From positions 79,546,001 through 79,610,000 of the forward strand of contig NC_077222.1 in the NCBI RefSeq assembly GCF_024763615.1: DNA of 64,000 bases, in the 5' to 3' direction. The translations under genes were made by a program, and so were the position numbers. Below, one piece after another: positions 21,451 through 34,745 of this stretch (its first letter is position 1; each line of letters opens with the position of its first letter). Under the pieces are notes generated by a model. It ran no database searches, was not told the DNA's origin, and saw only the letters and a list, made by a program, of their open reading frames with translations. Source of the stretch: Phlebotomus papatasi. Its lineage: Eukaryota > Arthropoda > Insecta > Diptera > Psychodidae.

Positions 21451-24400
21451 GATTATAGTAATATGGGAAAAAATATATAATTAAACTTAATAATTAAACT
21501 ACATTGAAATCAATATTCTACTATGCTGTCTCTCAACGAATACCCAGGTTTAAACAGGCTATTATGTGGATTTCAGACAGAAGGTTTAGCCCAGTTCCTG
21601 TATGCCTCGAAATCTTAAATAAAGCAATATTATTGGTTTTTCAAAATCTAATGGATTATTCGTCCTTAATCCAATCCTAAATAAAAAATTTTAAAAAATC
21701 TTGCTTCATAAGAAATTACAGAATTTAAGCTATATGGCTAACCTAAAGTTTCAAGCTCGTATTAGTCTTGGATGAAATGGCGACTAAGCTAGTTTACGGC
21801 CAAATCAGTTCCGATTATACTACAAACGAAACTTAACAAAGAAATTGAAACAAGTATAGATAGTTACATAAGCTATTTCAGTCTCAGACAATCCTGAACT
21901 AATCTCTTTAACTTTATTAATTTAGACACATAATACGAAAGTTGCATTATGGAAGTATTCCAGTGAAAAATGTTTCCTGATAAAAGAGTGGTTCCGTGTT
22001 AATTTACTCCTTACATTATTTTCATATATGGTCGTCCATGTACTAAAAAATAATAAGGGGAAGAAATTTAATTATTTCCCTTTCCATTTTTAGACTTTTC
22101 AATACCTTTTAGACTTTTTATTAACTCTGTAAGGGGTTACGTAGGTCACACAGACTAAAAAGCATCATATTATCTCTATTTTTTCAACATAATAATTTTT
22201 TATTTAATTTAAGTTCTTAATATAAAAGTACAAAATTTAAACTATATTTTCTGAAATTCTAATTTAAAATTTAACAAATTTAACAAATTTGGACAAAAAT
22301 TTTCAGAATGCATTCGTATGACGGCAAAAAAGTTTTTTTTTTGAAAATTTCAGAAAATATCATTTAAATATTATACTTTTATTTTCATAAGAACTTAAAT
22401 AAGAATAAAATTTTATTATGTTGAAAAAAAAAAAGAGAAAATATGGTTTTTTGTTTCCCCCTTTACCTACCCTTCTTACCAAGGTCTTAGGCCTTGAGGC
22501 CTATATTGACCAAAAACCAATATTAGGAGATTCGTTATATAATCACCTATGTTTTCATAAATGCCAAATCATAAATCAATAAAATTTTTCTATCATCAGG
22601 TAAAAGTAAATAAATAAATAAATAACAGATATAAGTTTGGGCCTTACACATCACTAGCCGTGTTACGAGAAAATATGGTGTTTTCCAACCTCTTTGATCC
22701 ACGTATCCCCTTAAGGGCAAATATGAAAAGGATGACCCATTTTTTTTCACCGACCATCTAAAGTTATATCTTCCTCTGAATAATTAGAAAATAATTTTTC
22801 TCTTTGGGTCATCGGTGACTCACTTAGCTTTAAAGGATTCAAGTAGACCATAAGTTAATGATTAATTCAAACGTTCTTTTAATCAGTGTTTTTTTGTCAT
22901 GAGTTCACCTCCCTTCAGGGCATGACATTGATAAATCATAAAAAGAAAATTAAAAATAATTTAATGAAGATAATTAGATTGTAATTTGCACATTATAGGG
23001 CAAAACAGGGTAAGAATTATGTAATTCTATAAATTGAGCAGATTTGAATGATGTTAATACAGAAAAATAAATTTAAAAAAAAACCATTGAAATAGAGTAC
23101 TGAAAACTTTAGTTATCTTATTTGGCAATTTAGTCACAAAATGGTCCCATTTGATAAAAAAAAAATATTTTGGCAAGCGACTTTTATTGGGGGTTCTGGG
23201 GATTTCTGAAGTTTGGGTGTTGCATAGCAAAGAGTGACCGGATTATGAGATTATATGAATTCATGGTATATCCATATTGTTTAAGAGTTGCACGGTGTAC
23301 TCGGCTGTTAGATACAAACTACTACGTAGTTCTGGGTGAGTTCCAAATAAAATGTGTAAGTTGAGGGCCATCAAAGAAATTATGTGTAGTTGACAGTCGA
23401 TAAGATCAACGAGTTCTTGTTTTGTGTCTTGTAAACTGCTCTATTTTTGCACGATTGGTTTTCCGGAGGAAATTTTCAATTTTATTTATATCAAATATTG
23501 TCATGTATATTTAAATTGAAGCCAAATTTTGGACTCCTAAAATATTCTGTGCTAGAGCTATGTAAACTAATCTAAATTGAATGTATATTGTTTCCAAATT
23601 CATCAAGTGGTGCATTATGTCATGGGGTCGTTCAGTATAAATTCTGCAAAGATTAAATTTGCTAATTTGCAATAGCATTAATTCTATTGAACAAAATCTC
23701 AACCAATATCCGCTTATGATTTTACTTGTGCCTTAAGCTTCCTCTAAGAAGACGTTAAATCCGTTCAGATCATTTGCACCATCAGCCAATAGAGCCTAAT
23801 TGACTCGAGAAACAACAAGAAAATCTTTCCTCTGAATAATAGCTGATGAATACTTGAGATTACTGTCGTGGCATCTTAAGGCAAACTGACAAAATCGTGC
23901 ATAAGTCTTTTATCAACAATGGAACAATATCAAGTCTATTTGCTCAATTTTCAGCCTGGTATCCCCCATAGACTATTTCGTGGAAAATTGCCCAGCCTCC
24001 CAAACATTGTTTCTCATCCGTGCTCTATTCAAGTCTTCTTTCTTCACATGCAAATGTGAGTGGAATTAGTAAGAGAATTTGCCGGAGCTGTGGAACAAAT
24101 TACAATCAGATCGGATGTAAATTTTATTTTAGAGTCTCTCAAACCCATGTGAAACTTCAAGTCACGATTTACCCTCTTAACTTTCCCTGTAGGTGTTCCC
24201 ATTCTCATCGAAATTATGATTGCGTCATCGATCGATTTTCCTTCTTTCTAAGTCCTCGTATCTAACGTTTTGGTTTTCCCATATTTTTCTCCCATGGACG
24301 CTTTTTTCTAACAACGATGAGAAATTAATTAAATAATAAATCCCACAGAGAATTACAGGCAACAACACTTGACTCTCGCTTCTGACACCAATATGTTAAG

Positions 24401-24912
24401 CGTTCTTTTCCCAGATGACAAGGCATTGGTGGACCATATGAGGGTTGTTCAAATTTGTGTATATTGTGGATATTGTTTATATTGCATAAGACGTGAAGTA
24501 TCAAAAACAAAAAAAAACATTGCGACAGATTCTATATATTCACAGGTGTCGTTTATTTTTTTTTCTTTAGTTTATTTTTTTTTTCTTTTTGAGGTGTATC
24601 GACTAAGGTGTTCTCTCGCCTTTAGAAAAATAAATGACATTTTAATTAAACAAAATGCAATTCTAATATACAAAAAGAATGGTGCAAAGTTTTTTCAAAT
24701 TTGTAGAACAATACGGTAAGAAGATAAGAACTAAGCAAAACAATTTTTAATTAAATTTATATCTTGCTCCGATAAGCTATAGTTTCTTTCAGAACTTTGG
24801 CACCACCTCTTCTAAAAAATAAAAAAAGGATGAGAAATAAATTTAAAGCATTTCAGTGAAATAAAAAGAGTAATATTATATAATATTAAAATAATATAAT
24901 TTATTTTTAATG
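21451..24912. other. gene-poor, one inverted repeat
   Basis: Apart from the inverted repeat at 22172-22442 no element or gene was recognised. ORFs up to 116 aa (24369-24719) look like chance. Confidence 0.35.
22172..22442. repeat. AT-rich inverted repeat, ~100-bp arms
   Basis: Left 'tctctattttttcaacataa ... cttaatataaaagta ... tattttctgaaattc' is complementary to right 'aaatttcagaaaatatc ... tattttcataagaactt ... ttatgttgaaaaaaa'. Confidence 0.65.
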
Positions 24913-26675
24913 TAGGGGAAACTGGGCCAAAATTTGTCAAAACGAAAATTTCAATAGGGGTGACAGGGGCAAAAAGTAACAATTTCAAAATTTGAAAATT
25001 CAATATCTTCCAAAAGATAAAAGAGATAGCGGCTTAAAATTTTTTCCATAGACGGCCACCATAGATCTTCTTCAAAGTCGTAAGTTTCTCAGAATTCGAA
25101 CAAGGATTTCAGAAAATAAACAATATTGAAATTTTTAGCCCTATTTTTAAAATGTTTTCGTTACAGCACATATCAATTTTGATCTACTTATTTTCCAAAA
25201 TTGATGCACTGGTAAATATTATCTAAATGATTTGGACTATTTGAATACGAAACCACTATCTATTTTAGAATTTTACAAAGATTCTTTCCTCCAGAAATCC
25301 TTTTATTAAAAATCACCACTTGGGGTAAAAAGTAACAAAAAAGCGAAACAATTTCTGATGTCTCACGGCGAAAAGAAATGTCATTATCATGTCTCCTTGC
25401 AGAAGATTTCCTTGCATATATATTTATATATTTTCCTTGCAGAAGATAACAATTATTATCTACTTATTTTCCAAAATTGGTGCACTGGTGAATATTTTCC
25501 AAATAATTTAGATTTTTTGAATACGAATCCGCTATCTATTTTAGAATTTCACAAAGGTTCTTTTCTCCAGAAGTTGGCCACTTGGGGTAAAAAGTAACAA
25601 AAGGTATAGAGCAAAAAGTAACAAAAAAGCGAAGCAATTTCTAATGTCTCACGGCGAGAAGAAACGTCATTTCCGTGTCTCGCCGCTTTTTGTTTGCATT
25701 GGTCAAACGATTAGCAGTCTCTTGTTTGTGTTTTTTTTTCTAAAATAGCTTGAAAAGCATTTTTCTCGTTCAGATAGAGAAAACTGTGTTTTAAAAAGGT
25801 GTAGAGGAATAAATTTTCTATAAAAATATGTCATCTAGCTATTTTCTCAAATTTACGAAAGCCCGTTATAAAGCAAATCAAAATGGGATAATATCCCATG
25901 TCTGATACTATTTGCCCCAGCGTTTTTGAGAATGGTCACAAAATTACCTTTTAGAAAACAGCTCGATAAATGTATTTCTTTACACAATAGAGGAATATGA
26001 CTTTCACAAAGTTGTAGAGCAGTAAATTCCTATAAAACTGCACTAATTAGAAATTTCTGGGGCGCTAGGGTAGCTTGTAAAAAAAAAATATCCGTTTTGT
26101 GACTTTTTGCCCCAGTCTTCCCTATTCATTATTTTCTAAATAAAAGAGACAGGCTTGAAATTTTTATTATAGATAGCCTTCATGAACCTTCTTAAACTTA
26201 TAAAGGTTCAAGGGATTCGAGGAAGGATTATGTAAAATAAAGAAAATAATGAAATTTTGAGCCCTATTTTTGGAATATTTGGCTTACAGAAAATATCAAT
26301 ACTGATTATCTCAATTTAAGCACATTTCTCGTTAAGATAGAGAAAAATTATCTTCGACAAAGTTGTAGAGGAATAAATTTCCTATAAAAATATGTCTATT
26401 TGATATTTTTAACGTTTGCGAGAGTAAATCGTCACAAATTATCCGAAGACTGACAAAATTTGTCCCTGCAATTTTGAGAATCTCCACAAAATCGACTTTT
26501 AGAAAATGATTCTAAATTCACATTTCTTTCGAGATAGAGGAAAATAGTCTTCTGCAATGTTGTAGAGCAGTAAATTGCCTATAAGAATATGCTCATTATA
26601 AAACGTTTAAGTTTTCTCAGAGCTCGTGAAAGAATTAAATATGCGTTTTGACAAATTTTGCCCCAGTCTACCCTA
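24913..26675. mobile_element. 1.76-kb element 'TAGGGGAAACTGGGCCAAAA', A-B-A-B structure
   Basis: TA ends with left 'taggggaaactgggccaaaa' and right complement 'tagggtagactggggcaaaa', both followed by 'tttgtcaaaac'. Block A (about 25000-25210) recurs at 26125-26330, block B (about 25760-26110) at 26320-26675, with an extra direct repeat of ~250 bp at 25190-25690. An internal end 'ttttgccccagtcttcccta' at about 26090-26110 marks the seam. No coding. Confidence 0.75.
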
Positions 26676-26719
26676 CTGGGCAATTTTTCTATATTTTTCA
26701 GTTTACAAATAGTTATTCA

Positions 26720-27100
26720 GTTTACAAAGTATCATGAAAAATGTATTTTTAGAAGGAGGCGGAACTCGAACACTGAGAAAAAAGAGGGTGCGATTAACAT
26801 TTTTTCCTTATAACTTTAACACTTTTTAGGTGTAAAAATATATCAACATTTTTTAATGTTAATTTTACACCTTTTTATGTGTAAAATTAACATACAAATG
26901 GTAACTTTAACCCCTAATACAACTAAGAAAGGTAATATTTACACCGATTTTGGATCAATACTGCAGGGTAAAATTAACATTTCTGAAATGTTATTTTAAT
27001 TCTTTCGAATTTCTCTCAGTAAACTCACAACTGTGACATTCGAGTCAGGTATCTCACCGAAAAAGTACGCTCCTGCTAATTCTACCACGTACTCCCAATT
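26720..27100 (-). mobile_element. tRNA-derived SINE split by a MITE
   Basis: The minus strand reads '...atgtcacagttgtgag' up to 27022 and continues 'ttcgagttccgcc' from 26770, matching 29745-29785 and 51180-51200. The MITE at 26771-27021 interrupts box B. Confidence 0.65.
26771..27021. mobile_element. MITE 'CACTGAGAGAAAT', copy 1
   Basis: Left CACTGAGAAAAAAGAGGGTG, right complement TACTGAGAGAAATTCGAAAG. Interior words 'gggtgcgattaaca', 'tttttaggtgtaaaaatata' and 'atactgcagggtaaaattaa' recur inverted in 37443-37695. Confidence 0.85.
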
Positions 27101-29691
27101 CAAAACAACAAAAGTCATTAAAATAATTTAGTCAAGTATAATATCAAATGTTAAGTTTGTTGAAAAAATTTTGGAACCTCAAGCTTTTTGTCCTGGAAAG
27201 CCGCCAGAAGTTCTTATTTGGTTTTTATTTGGTGCAATCGATCGATCACAGAAAGAAACGTGAGCCATGTGAACAATTGAGAATTAAAATGTCCTTTTTT
27301 CGTTTTTTATAAATGTTCTTCAAATGCCTTGTCTTTTTGGGAAGTGGCATCGCTGTGAACAGGATTTAAAAACAAACTTAATAATCCCCTCAATGGTTAT
27401 AAAAAAATATGTAAATTTCGCATTTCCTTCAGGATCATCCATGACATATTTCACATAAATATTGAATATGTTACAGAGAAAAACACCTCCGGAACAACGA
27501 CGACTAAGAACTTTTTTTATGTAGCCCCTCAAGAAAGGTCAACTTTTTCTTCACACACAATTTTATCACCATAAACGTGCTTAATAGCTCTATTGGGTGG
27601 ATTTTATCCTGATTATCTCTTACCATATTTCCCTCCCACAATATCTTTTAAATAGTTTCCCTTCATCCAAGGGATAAGCGTCTGTTGCTCTCAGTAGAAT
27701 ATCAAAAGTAATTTATTCCTTAATGGTTATATATGATAATTCAGTATTGTAAAATTTCATGCTGATTCCAATAAGGAAAGATTTTAACTCGTAAAACATG
27801 AGAATAATGTGGATGAGTACACTTTAATATTGTCTTGTGAATATTTGAAAAGTTAAAATTACACCGTCTTCAGTTGACTTTTCACCCAGGCACTTAAAAT
27901 TGAGTACAACGTGAATAATAAGAAATGTCCCAAAAGTTTATTCATTAGTATATAAGTTTCTGTTTAAGTGTGCAATTGTTAAGATAGAAGTGTTTTAAAT
28001 TTTGTAGAATTCATTTTAGAAAAATTACTGTACATAAAGTAATTAAAATATATTTTCAAGACTTTATTTTAGCATAAAAGGAAACATTTTTTATAAATCA
28101 AGTGATTCCCATTACCGTAGTGGTGTGAGTTTTGCAAATAGGCAACCAAAATTAAATTACCTTCATTATACTTTCATTGTCTAGTCTAGCGTCTGTCTAT
28201 AGAAAGATTAATCGAGGGTAGATGTAAAGAAAAAGTCGCTGAATTAATATTGCTCAAAGCAGAGTGTTACTAAATCAGGCAATAAATGGTGAAACTTCTC
28301 ATCAATTTTCCTCACTGTGTGCTAAAGAAAAACCTCATTTTCCCATCTCCAACATACTATAATAATTTATAGAGCGCATCATCCATGAAGGAGGAAACCT
28401 CTCTCGGAAGATCATTGGGAAATCACCATAAAGCTTCCGCCCATTGATGTCTTTTACCGTCATCCGAGAGAAGCGACGAAGACAAAAACCAACAAATGAG
28501 GAAATCGTTAAAAATTGATTGCATTTTTACTTTCAATTTCATTAATAACAAGTGAATTGCGTGAAATTCAAACCAATAAAATTTTATACGATTCTTTTAT
28601 TGTTTTTCTCTCGTGGAAAAAGACAGAAGTGCCACAAATAAAAAGCGTTCTATTTGCAAATATTTTTTTTTCCTCTCGAGGACTTTTCATTGATTTGTGC
28701 ATTTTATTGCTTCATCCTTCAGTGCTTTTGCAATTCTCTTGTGGTCCATTAGGCACTGAGTGACTTGATATTATTAAAATTCACTACAAATTTAATATAA
28801 AATGATTTATATCCACAATATTGTAGTAGTTAATGGTCAAGAAATTGGATTGAATGAGGTGTACGATGAGGAGTAAATTAGAATTAATCTGTTTATCACG
28901 AAGGGAAATTTATTACCGTGAATGGGGAAATGAATTCTAATTGAATTTTTTTTGCTCTTGCACCATCTGTGAAAGCAAAACGCAGCCGGTGGTATTGGTA
29001 GCACAATAAAATACATTTCAAACGTTTCAAACAATAAAATGAATTTCTTCGCCATTACCACAAGAAAATTGTACATCTATTGCCTCTAAATCGGATTATA
29101 AGACATGATTAGAATTTTTAGTATCGCCCAAGATCAACTCTTAACTCTTTTGATAACATTACCAGGGATATTAAAATGCAGCGGGTGAGTTTTAGAAAAG
29201 CGCACAACTGCATATCATCAGCAATGCATTACATTTACAGCACTACCCAAGTCTCAGCAAAGAATACCACATATGATAGCAAATTCTAAAGGAATCAAAT
29301 GGATTTTTTTAAAGCACAAATACATGTCTATGTCCATTGGAATTTTCAAAGCGTCTTTGCAATCTGAACTTCATATGTGCTTTCAAATTTCTTTGGAAAA
29401 TTCTTCACAATAACCATCTAAATGTACATTTGCACCCTTAGTCTGTACTCTTATGATTCAGAACATGACAAAGTAATGCAACTTTGTAGAATATATTCGA
29501 AATGGCTTGAATTGGATAAAAATTTAGGAACAAGAAAAAGTTTCTTATTCGATTTTTTCTTGCAAGTTTTCCTTTACAGACAGGCTTGTATTAGAATATA
29601 CGTTGAACCAATGCGAAACCAAAGACCCTGTCTAACCTAAAGGGGAATTCACGAGTGTAACCAGATAAGTTTCTGGTTGGTTACTGGTTTA
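27101..29691. other. no gene seen
   Basis: 28380-28520 is a little richer in GC ('agatcattgggaaatcac') but no reading frame with a known domain or repeat partner was found. Confidence 0.35.
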
Positions 29692-29945
29692 AGGGATCTC
29701 AGTGGCGTAATAGGCAAGAGCGTTAGCTCTTCGGCAGATAGATCTCCGGCTTGACTCACAGTTGTGAGTTCGAGTCCAGCCCGGTCCAAAGATCTAAATG
29801 TCTAGAAAAAGACATTTTAACTGTGATATAACGTAATGAAAATGCACCGCCTCTGCCCAACTTCGGGAGCACAGAAGAAGCATCCACACTGCGCGGAAGG
29901 TGCTCCTGGGCGGTCTAATACAATGGACTGAGCAGATTCTTCCAT
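29692..29945 (+). mobile_element. tRNA-derived SINE, best copy
   Basis: Box A-like 'tggcgtaataggcaagagcg' and box B-like 'gagttcgagtcc', followed by the body words 'aaatgtctagaaaaagacat' and 'gcatccacactgcgcggaag'. The body matches 51005-51245 on the other strand, which shows a mobile family and not a tRNA gene. Confidence 0.75.
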
Positions 29946-30892
29946 CACGGGATGCAACAACAATACAACATGATTACATTGTAACAAATATCCCGATATG
30001 ATTAACAACGGTATTGAATAAACGAGCAGTAAAAAGTTAAAATTGATCAGTAACAAAAAAATTTGAAACAGTGATATTATTGTCCAAATTTTGGCAAAGG
30101 GAAAATAAAGGGCTTTTCTCTCTATATGGAACTATTTTAAATGTTAAATATGTAAATTAGGCCCATTTTTGTAAAGATTTAAGTTTTTTACTGACCATAA
30201 TTAGATATTTTACTGCTCATTTTTAATTTTTTACTGCCCATTTAGAATTTTTTACTGATCGTTTGTTTTTTGCCATTAACAACTGGTTAATATATTTTAT
30301 AAAGGAACGTTTGCCTCACTGCTCAATAGGAGAGAAAATGTTTCAGATTAATACATAATAGAGTGTTGTACGAGAAAACTGGTTTTGGCTATGGATAAAT
30401 TTCCGATTAACCAGGCTATCTACAAACGAAATAGGCAGTAATCAGTTGTGGCTGATTACGTTCAAGAATTTGACCTCTGGTTTCCTCAAAAGTCTCCCTG
30501 TCTAAGCATACTGAACTTTCCTTTGTTATAAGACTAATCTTTGGTTAAAAATCAACCAGTCAAGGGACTTTTCCATAGTTTTTCTGGACACGCTGAGCAA
30601 AACAGTGTCAACAGATCAAATATTCTATCGTTTTGTCAGGTTTCCTGCGTAATAATTAAGTTTTTGAACTTGTTTTTCATAATTTTCCAAAACAATAATA
30701 GAAAACGATTCATTTTGAACCTTTCGAAAAATCAAATGATACACCTACTTATTCAAAAGATTAGATTTCCTAGTGTGTCTGAAGCAATTTTAGTCTTAAT
30801 CATTATTATTTTCAGTCACACGGTCAAGTTACCGAAACTTATTGAAGTATATTTGCTTGCTTCACGACAAAACTCTAAACAAACTTTTAAAA
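29946..30892. other. no gene seen
   Basis: AT-rich. The 119-aa ORF at 30541-30900 has no recognisable domain and runs into the next MITE, so it was not called. Confidence 0.35.
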
Positions 30893-31122
30893 TAAGGTAA
30901 AGTGCTCTAACTCGACCTATTTCCTCGATTTGACCAGTAGTGGGTCATTTTTGAATGATTGATGGTCCATTTCTATGAAATTGTCACAGGTTCGTATCAT
31001 TTATGGAATAATTCACCTGATAATGTTAGATCATACTATATTAAATATTATAGAAAATATAAATAAATTGAAAAAAGTAACGCTAGCGATCGAGTCAAGG
31101 AACCAGTCGCGTGATTGTAAAA
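30893..31122. mobile_element. MITE 'AAGTGCYCTWACTCG'
   Basis: 'aaggtaaagtgctctaactc' on the left; 'cgagtcaaggaaccagtcgc' near the right. The interior 'cgtatcatttatggaataat' and 'gttagatcatactatatt' occurs as the complement in 52771-52938. Confidence 0.7.
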
Positions 31123-31192
31123 AAATCCAATTTTTACAGTATAAGCCCATTCCTCAAAAATACGAACTCTTCGAATTCGAAGGAAGGACAGT

Positions 31193-31624
31193 TAGGGTAA
31201 GTGTACCAAATTTCGGCATAGTTGCATGCAAGCGCCAAAGTCTCAAGTTTAAAATGTTATATTTTCAATTCAAATTGAATTCTTTATTCCTTCTTCTTAA
31301 GGAAGGTTGCTTGGAACATTGTAGACAGTTTATCGTTATTATTTTCTGTAAAATCATTCTTATTACATTTTAAAATTAATAAAAATGTAGACATAGCTCT
31401 GATGGCCTATTTCGGCTATCTTCAATCTCATAGCTCTTTGCCCTTCGGGAATTCTTCCAATGTTCTTATCACATTATCTCGTTTGTCGAAGCTACATTTT
31501 TTGTTATTTTTTTGCATTGTATATATTCTTTAGAGTATGCAAAAATGAAAAATTCATGGAAATTCGAAGAACGAAAAAGGTGGCCGGAATAGCAAACTGG
31601 CCGGAATTTGGCACACTTACTCTA
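31193..31624. mobile_element. MITE, 'GTGTACCAAATTTCGGC' family
   Basis: Left TAGGGTAAGTGTACCAAATT with 'cggcatagttgcatgcaagc'; right complement TTAGAGTAAGTGTGCCAAAT with 'tccggccagtttgc'. TA-flanked. Confidence 0.85.
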
Positions 31625-31744
31625 AATTCAAAATGTGTTTTGTAGAGGTTATGTGAAGAAAATCAAGTTTCTCAAAATCCATGTGTGGCTAAAACCATTG
31701 TTTTTTTTTTGCAGTTCTGCAAAAATTGCATTTGTATTAACAAA

Positions 31745-31963
31745 TAGGGGAAATTTGGGCAGTTAGAAAGCATAAGGTAAATGTAAAAACTTATTTTTAG
31801 TTTTCATACTAATTGGACTTATGGCGACCGTTTCTTAAACGGACTAGGATACTTATGTATGGTATCTATGAATTCATATAGGTCCTCTGAAGTCTTATAC
31901 CAAATTTACTTAATCACAGCGTTTACAACTACCTCATGTATGGTACTGCCCCAGTTTCCCTTA
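31745..31963. mobile_element. MITE, 'TAGGGGAAAYTGGGGC' family
   Basis: Left TAGGGGAAATTTGGGCAGTT, right complement TTAAGGGAAACTGGGGCAGT, TA at both edges; distant relative of 62401-62616. Confidence 0.7.
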
Positions 31964-32378
31964 AACGTCGATTTCTTAGACCAGAAGTCGTGTATTTTTT
32001 TTGCTTGAATTCTAAATATCAATGTTTTGCAAATAAATTTCTATCCTGCTATAGTTACAATTGTTAGTGGACTCTATTGGTATCCACAGATCGCTCAAAA
32101 AATCGATCTTCAGTCCACTCACTACTGCTTTGCCATTTTTGTACAGTCAAGTGTGCTAATTCAGGTGCTTCGCTATGTGGATCGTTTATGACTAATCCAC
32201 TTAAAATAATATTTTAATTATTAGTTCCGTAATATAGTCACTACAGTAACATAATGTAACTATTCAAGTTTGAGAAAAAGCAAAAATAATATTTTTATCC
32301 ATTAAATAAGGGAGTGTAATCAACTCATTTCAATCTTGTGCCACCTGGGTTCTTCACTAAAAAATTTCTAACAGTGAT

Positions 32379-34180
32379 ATTAGGTGAGATTCTTAACAAT
32401 CTCACCTACTATAATCCTAACAAAATTTCATGTCGTCCGATCGACCTCAAATTTGGCCAAAATGTGTTTCGCCACTTCCTGATTCCGAATATATATGTGG
32501 CTAAGTTACGTTCCCGGTCGGCCGGCCGGCCGGCCGGCCGCTCTTTGGAGCTTAATAGCTCCTAAACTAAAAAAGATATCGACTTGCGGTTTTCAGCAAA
32601 GGTTATATATCGGGTGAAAATTGCAACTTGGTGCATTGACCCCCCACCCCCCACCCCTCCTTCCGCCATTTTGAAGACCCCCCTTTTTTTGTTTTCTCAA
32701 TAGCTCCGCCCCTATGGCATTCAGCAGACTCAAATTTTAGTATGTTATAGCTGGGCCTTAGAGCTTTCCATCAATACCAAACTTAAGGTCCCCCGACCCC
32801 CCTGACCCGAGCTATAAGGGTCCAAAAAAAATTTCTTAAAATGGCCATTACTTCGGTTCTAATTGTCAGAATTTAAAAAATGGGGGCTTTTTGGAAAGCT
32901 CTCGTGAAATGCCACTTCCCCTTCTAACATCGCAAGTTCATAAAACCACCGCTAGGGGCGCTTTTTTTAAAAAGAAAATTTTTAAATCTTAAAAGTTAAA
33001 TAACTCAAAAATTCCATTGTGCATCGGGCTGAAAATTTAGTATGTTGTAGCCGTTGATTATACCTATCAAACAAAAAAAACCTTAAGTCGATCTAAAACC
33101 CCTGACCCGAGCTATAAGGGGTCAAAGTTCGAACATTGACCGGCCTCTATCTCCGGTTCTAATTAACATAGCGACCTAAATTTTACCTTTTTGGTTTCGT
33201 CTCGATGAGCACTTTCAGATGGAAGTTCAAAAAGTCACCATAGGTGGCGCTGTGATAGCGTCAAAATTCATCGAAATTCAAAGTCACTTTTCTCAAAAAC
33301 GGCATTGTGCAAGTTAATGAAATTTTAGTATGTTGTAGTCCAGTCTAGGACGTTTCCAAAATGGTGCGTATGCGCGCTGTGGTTTCAATAGAACCGGAGA
33401 TATGAGGGGTCAAAGTTCACGAAATTCAAAAAATCATATCTCCGGTTCTATGTGACCGATTTTGATGAATGAGGGCTTAAACGAAAGATCTCACCAAATG
33501 CTACAACTTTCTAGAATATTTGAACTTCGTGGGACCAACACCAGGGGCGCCACAGTCGAAAAACCAATTTCAATATCACATAACCTCAATTATCTCGACT
33601 GTCGCTGAACCGATTTTGATGATTACTTCAACATAATTGTAGAGCACATTTGTCTCTACATTTCGTCCATACATCATTTTCCACTCAGACTACGCTATCA
33701 CTCCGATTTTGCCGTTTAAGTGTGAAAAAATTGATTTTTCCAATAATAACGCTTTGAAATCACTCAGATGCCAATTTGACTGCCTCTACTCCACCAAGAC
33801 ACTTAAAATAGGGTTTTAAATGGAAAGTCCCACAGAATACAACAATTCTTTGATATAGTTGAAGTTCAACAAATGACTACTTGGGGCACTCTGGATGAAA
33901 AAACGAGTTAAGAAACAAAAAACCTCGATTATCTTGGCTTCTGAGTAATCGATGAGATCATTTTCTATGGAAAAATTATAGAGAACATTCTGGTCTACAT
34001 TTCACCCATATATTACTTTTGTGCCAGTTCATCCAAATCCTTGATATTTTGGTTTAAATACAAAATTTGTATAATTTCACGAATTTGATTCAAGATAACT
34101 GAATGGCGTCTCCCAACTTCAGCTCCAAATCGAATTTGCATGCACTCCGAGTTAGCTCACGTTAAGAATCTCACCTACAT
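32379..34180. mobile_element. 1.8-kb non-coding element with 'AGGTGAGATTCTTAAC' ends
   Basis: Left TAGGTGAGATTCTTAACAAT, itself a hairpin with 'aatctcaccta'; right end GTTAAGAATCTCACCTA is its complement. Next to both ends lies 'ataatcctaac' or its complement. The inside has three degenerate ~300-bp units ('ttttagtatgttgtag', 'cctgacccgagctataaggg', 'atctccggttcta') and a GGCC run of five to six units at 32517-32540. No ORF above 75 aa. Confidence 0.6.
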
Positions 34181-34566
34181 AAGCCGGTTAGGATTATCTG
34201 TCCCTTTTCGCTAATGACAGATGGTTGATTGAAAACATTTATTGTTTTTTCCTTGTGAAAAAAGTATTTTAAATCCAAAGGTTTAATTAAAAGTGAATTA
34301 GCGAAAAGGCGACCCAGTTAGTGCATACTGACTTATTTAAGTATTATCATTAATTTATAAATTTTCTTTAATATTTTTATAATTTTTTTAATATTATGTT
34401 TCTGAATGAAACAGTGCATAATTCTATGGATTTAGAAGAAGTAAAAAGAATTTCATCAGTCAAAAAACAAGCGTTTAAGTAGCATTCTTTGGAAAACGAT
34501 CCAGTTACCCCACCTCACTATATTTACAATTGATATGAATCTATTTTAATGTTCCTCATGCAAATG

Positions 34567-34745
34567 CAAGGGGTAACTTATTACCATTTTTTGACAAAAG
34601 GGTTTCTGGTTTCTCGATTTTCGCGATGCAAAAAATTGGTTTCTCGCGTTTCTCGGGTTTCGCGATACAAAGAGCGGGTTCCTCGTGCTTCGCGAAGTGT
34701 TTCGCGGACAATTGACAATGGTTTCTCAATATAAGTTCCCCCTTG
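34567..34745. repeat. short element with CAAGGGGTAACT ends, copy 2
   Basis: Ends CAAGGGGTAACTTAT and ATAAGTTCCCCCTTG; the inside repeats 'ggtttctcg' and 'tttcgcgat'. It is the complement-oriented relative of 12578-12717. Confidence 0.72.

Noticed and set aside
24369..24719. 116-aa plus-strand ORF
   Set aside because: Phe-rich, low-complexity, no domain, overlaps another ORF antisense.
29692..29790. tRNA gene on the plus strand
   Set aside because: The body after box B is shared with 51005-51245, so it is a SINE.
30541..30900. 119-aa ORF
   Set aside because: Ends in the MITE at 30893 and shows no domain or splice-linked partner.
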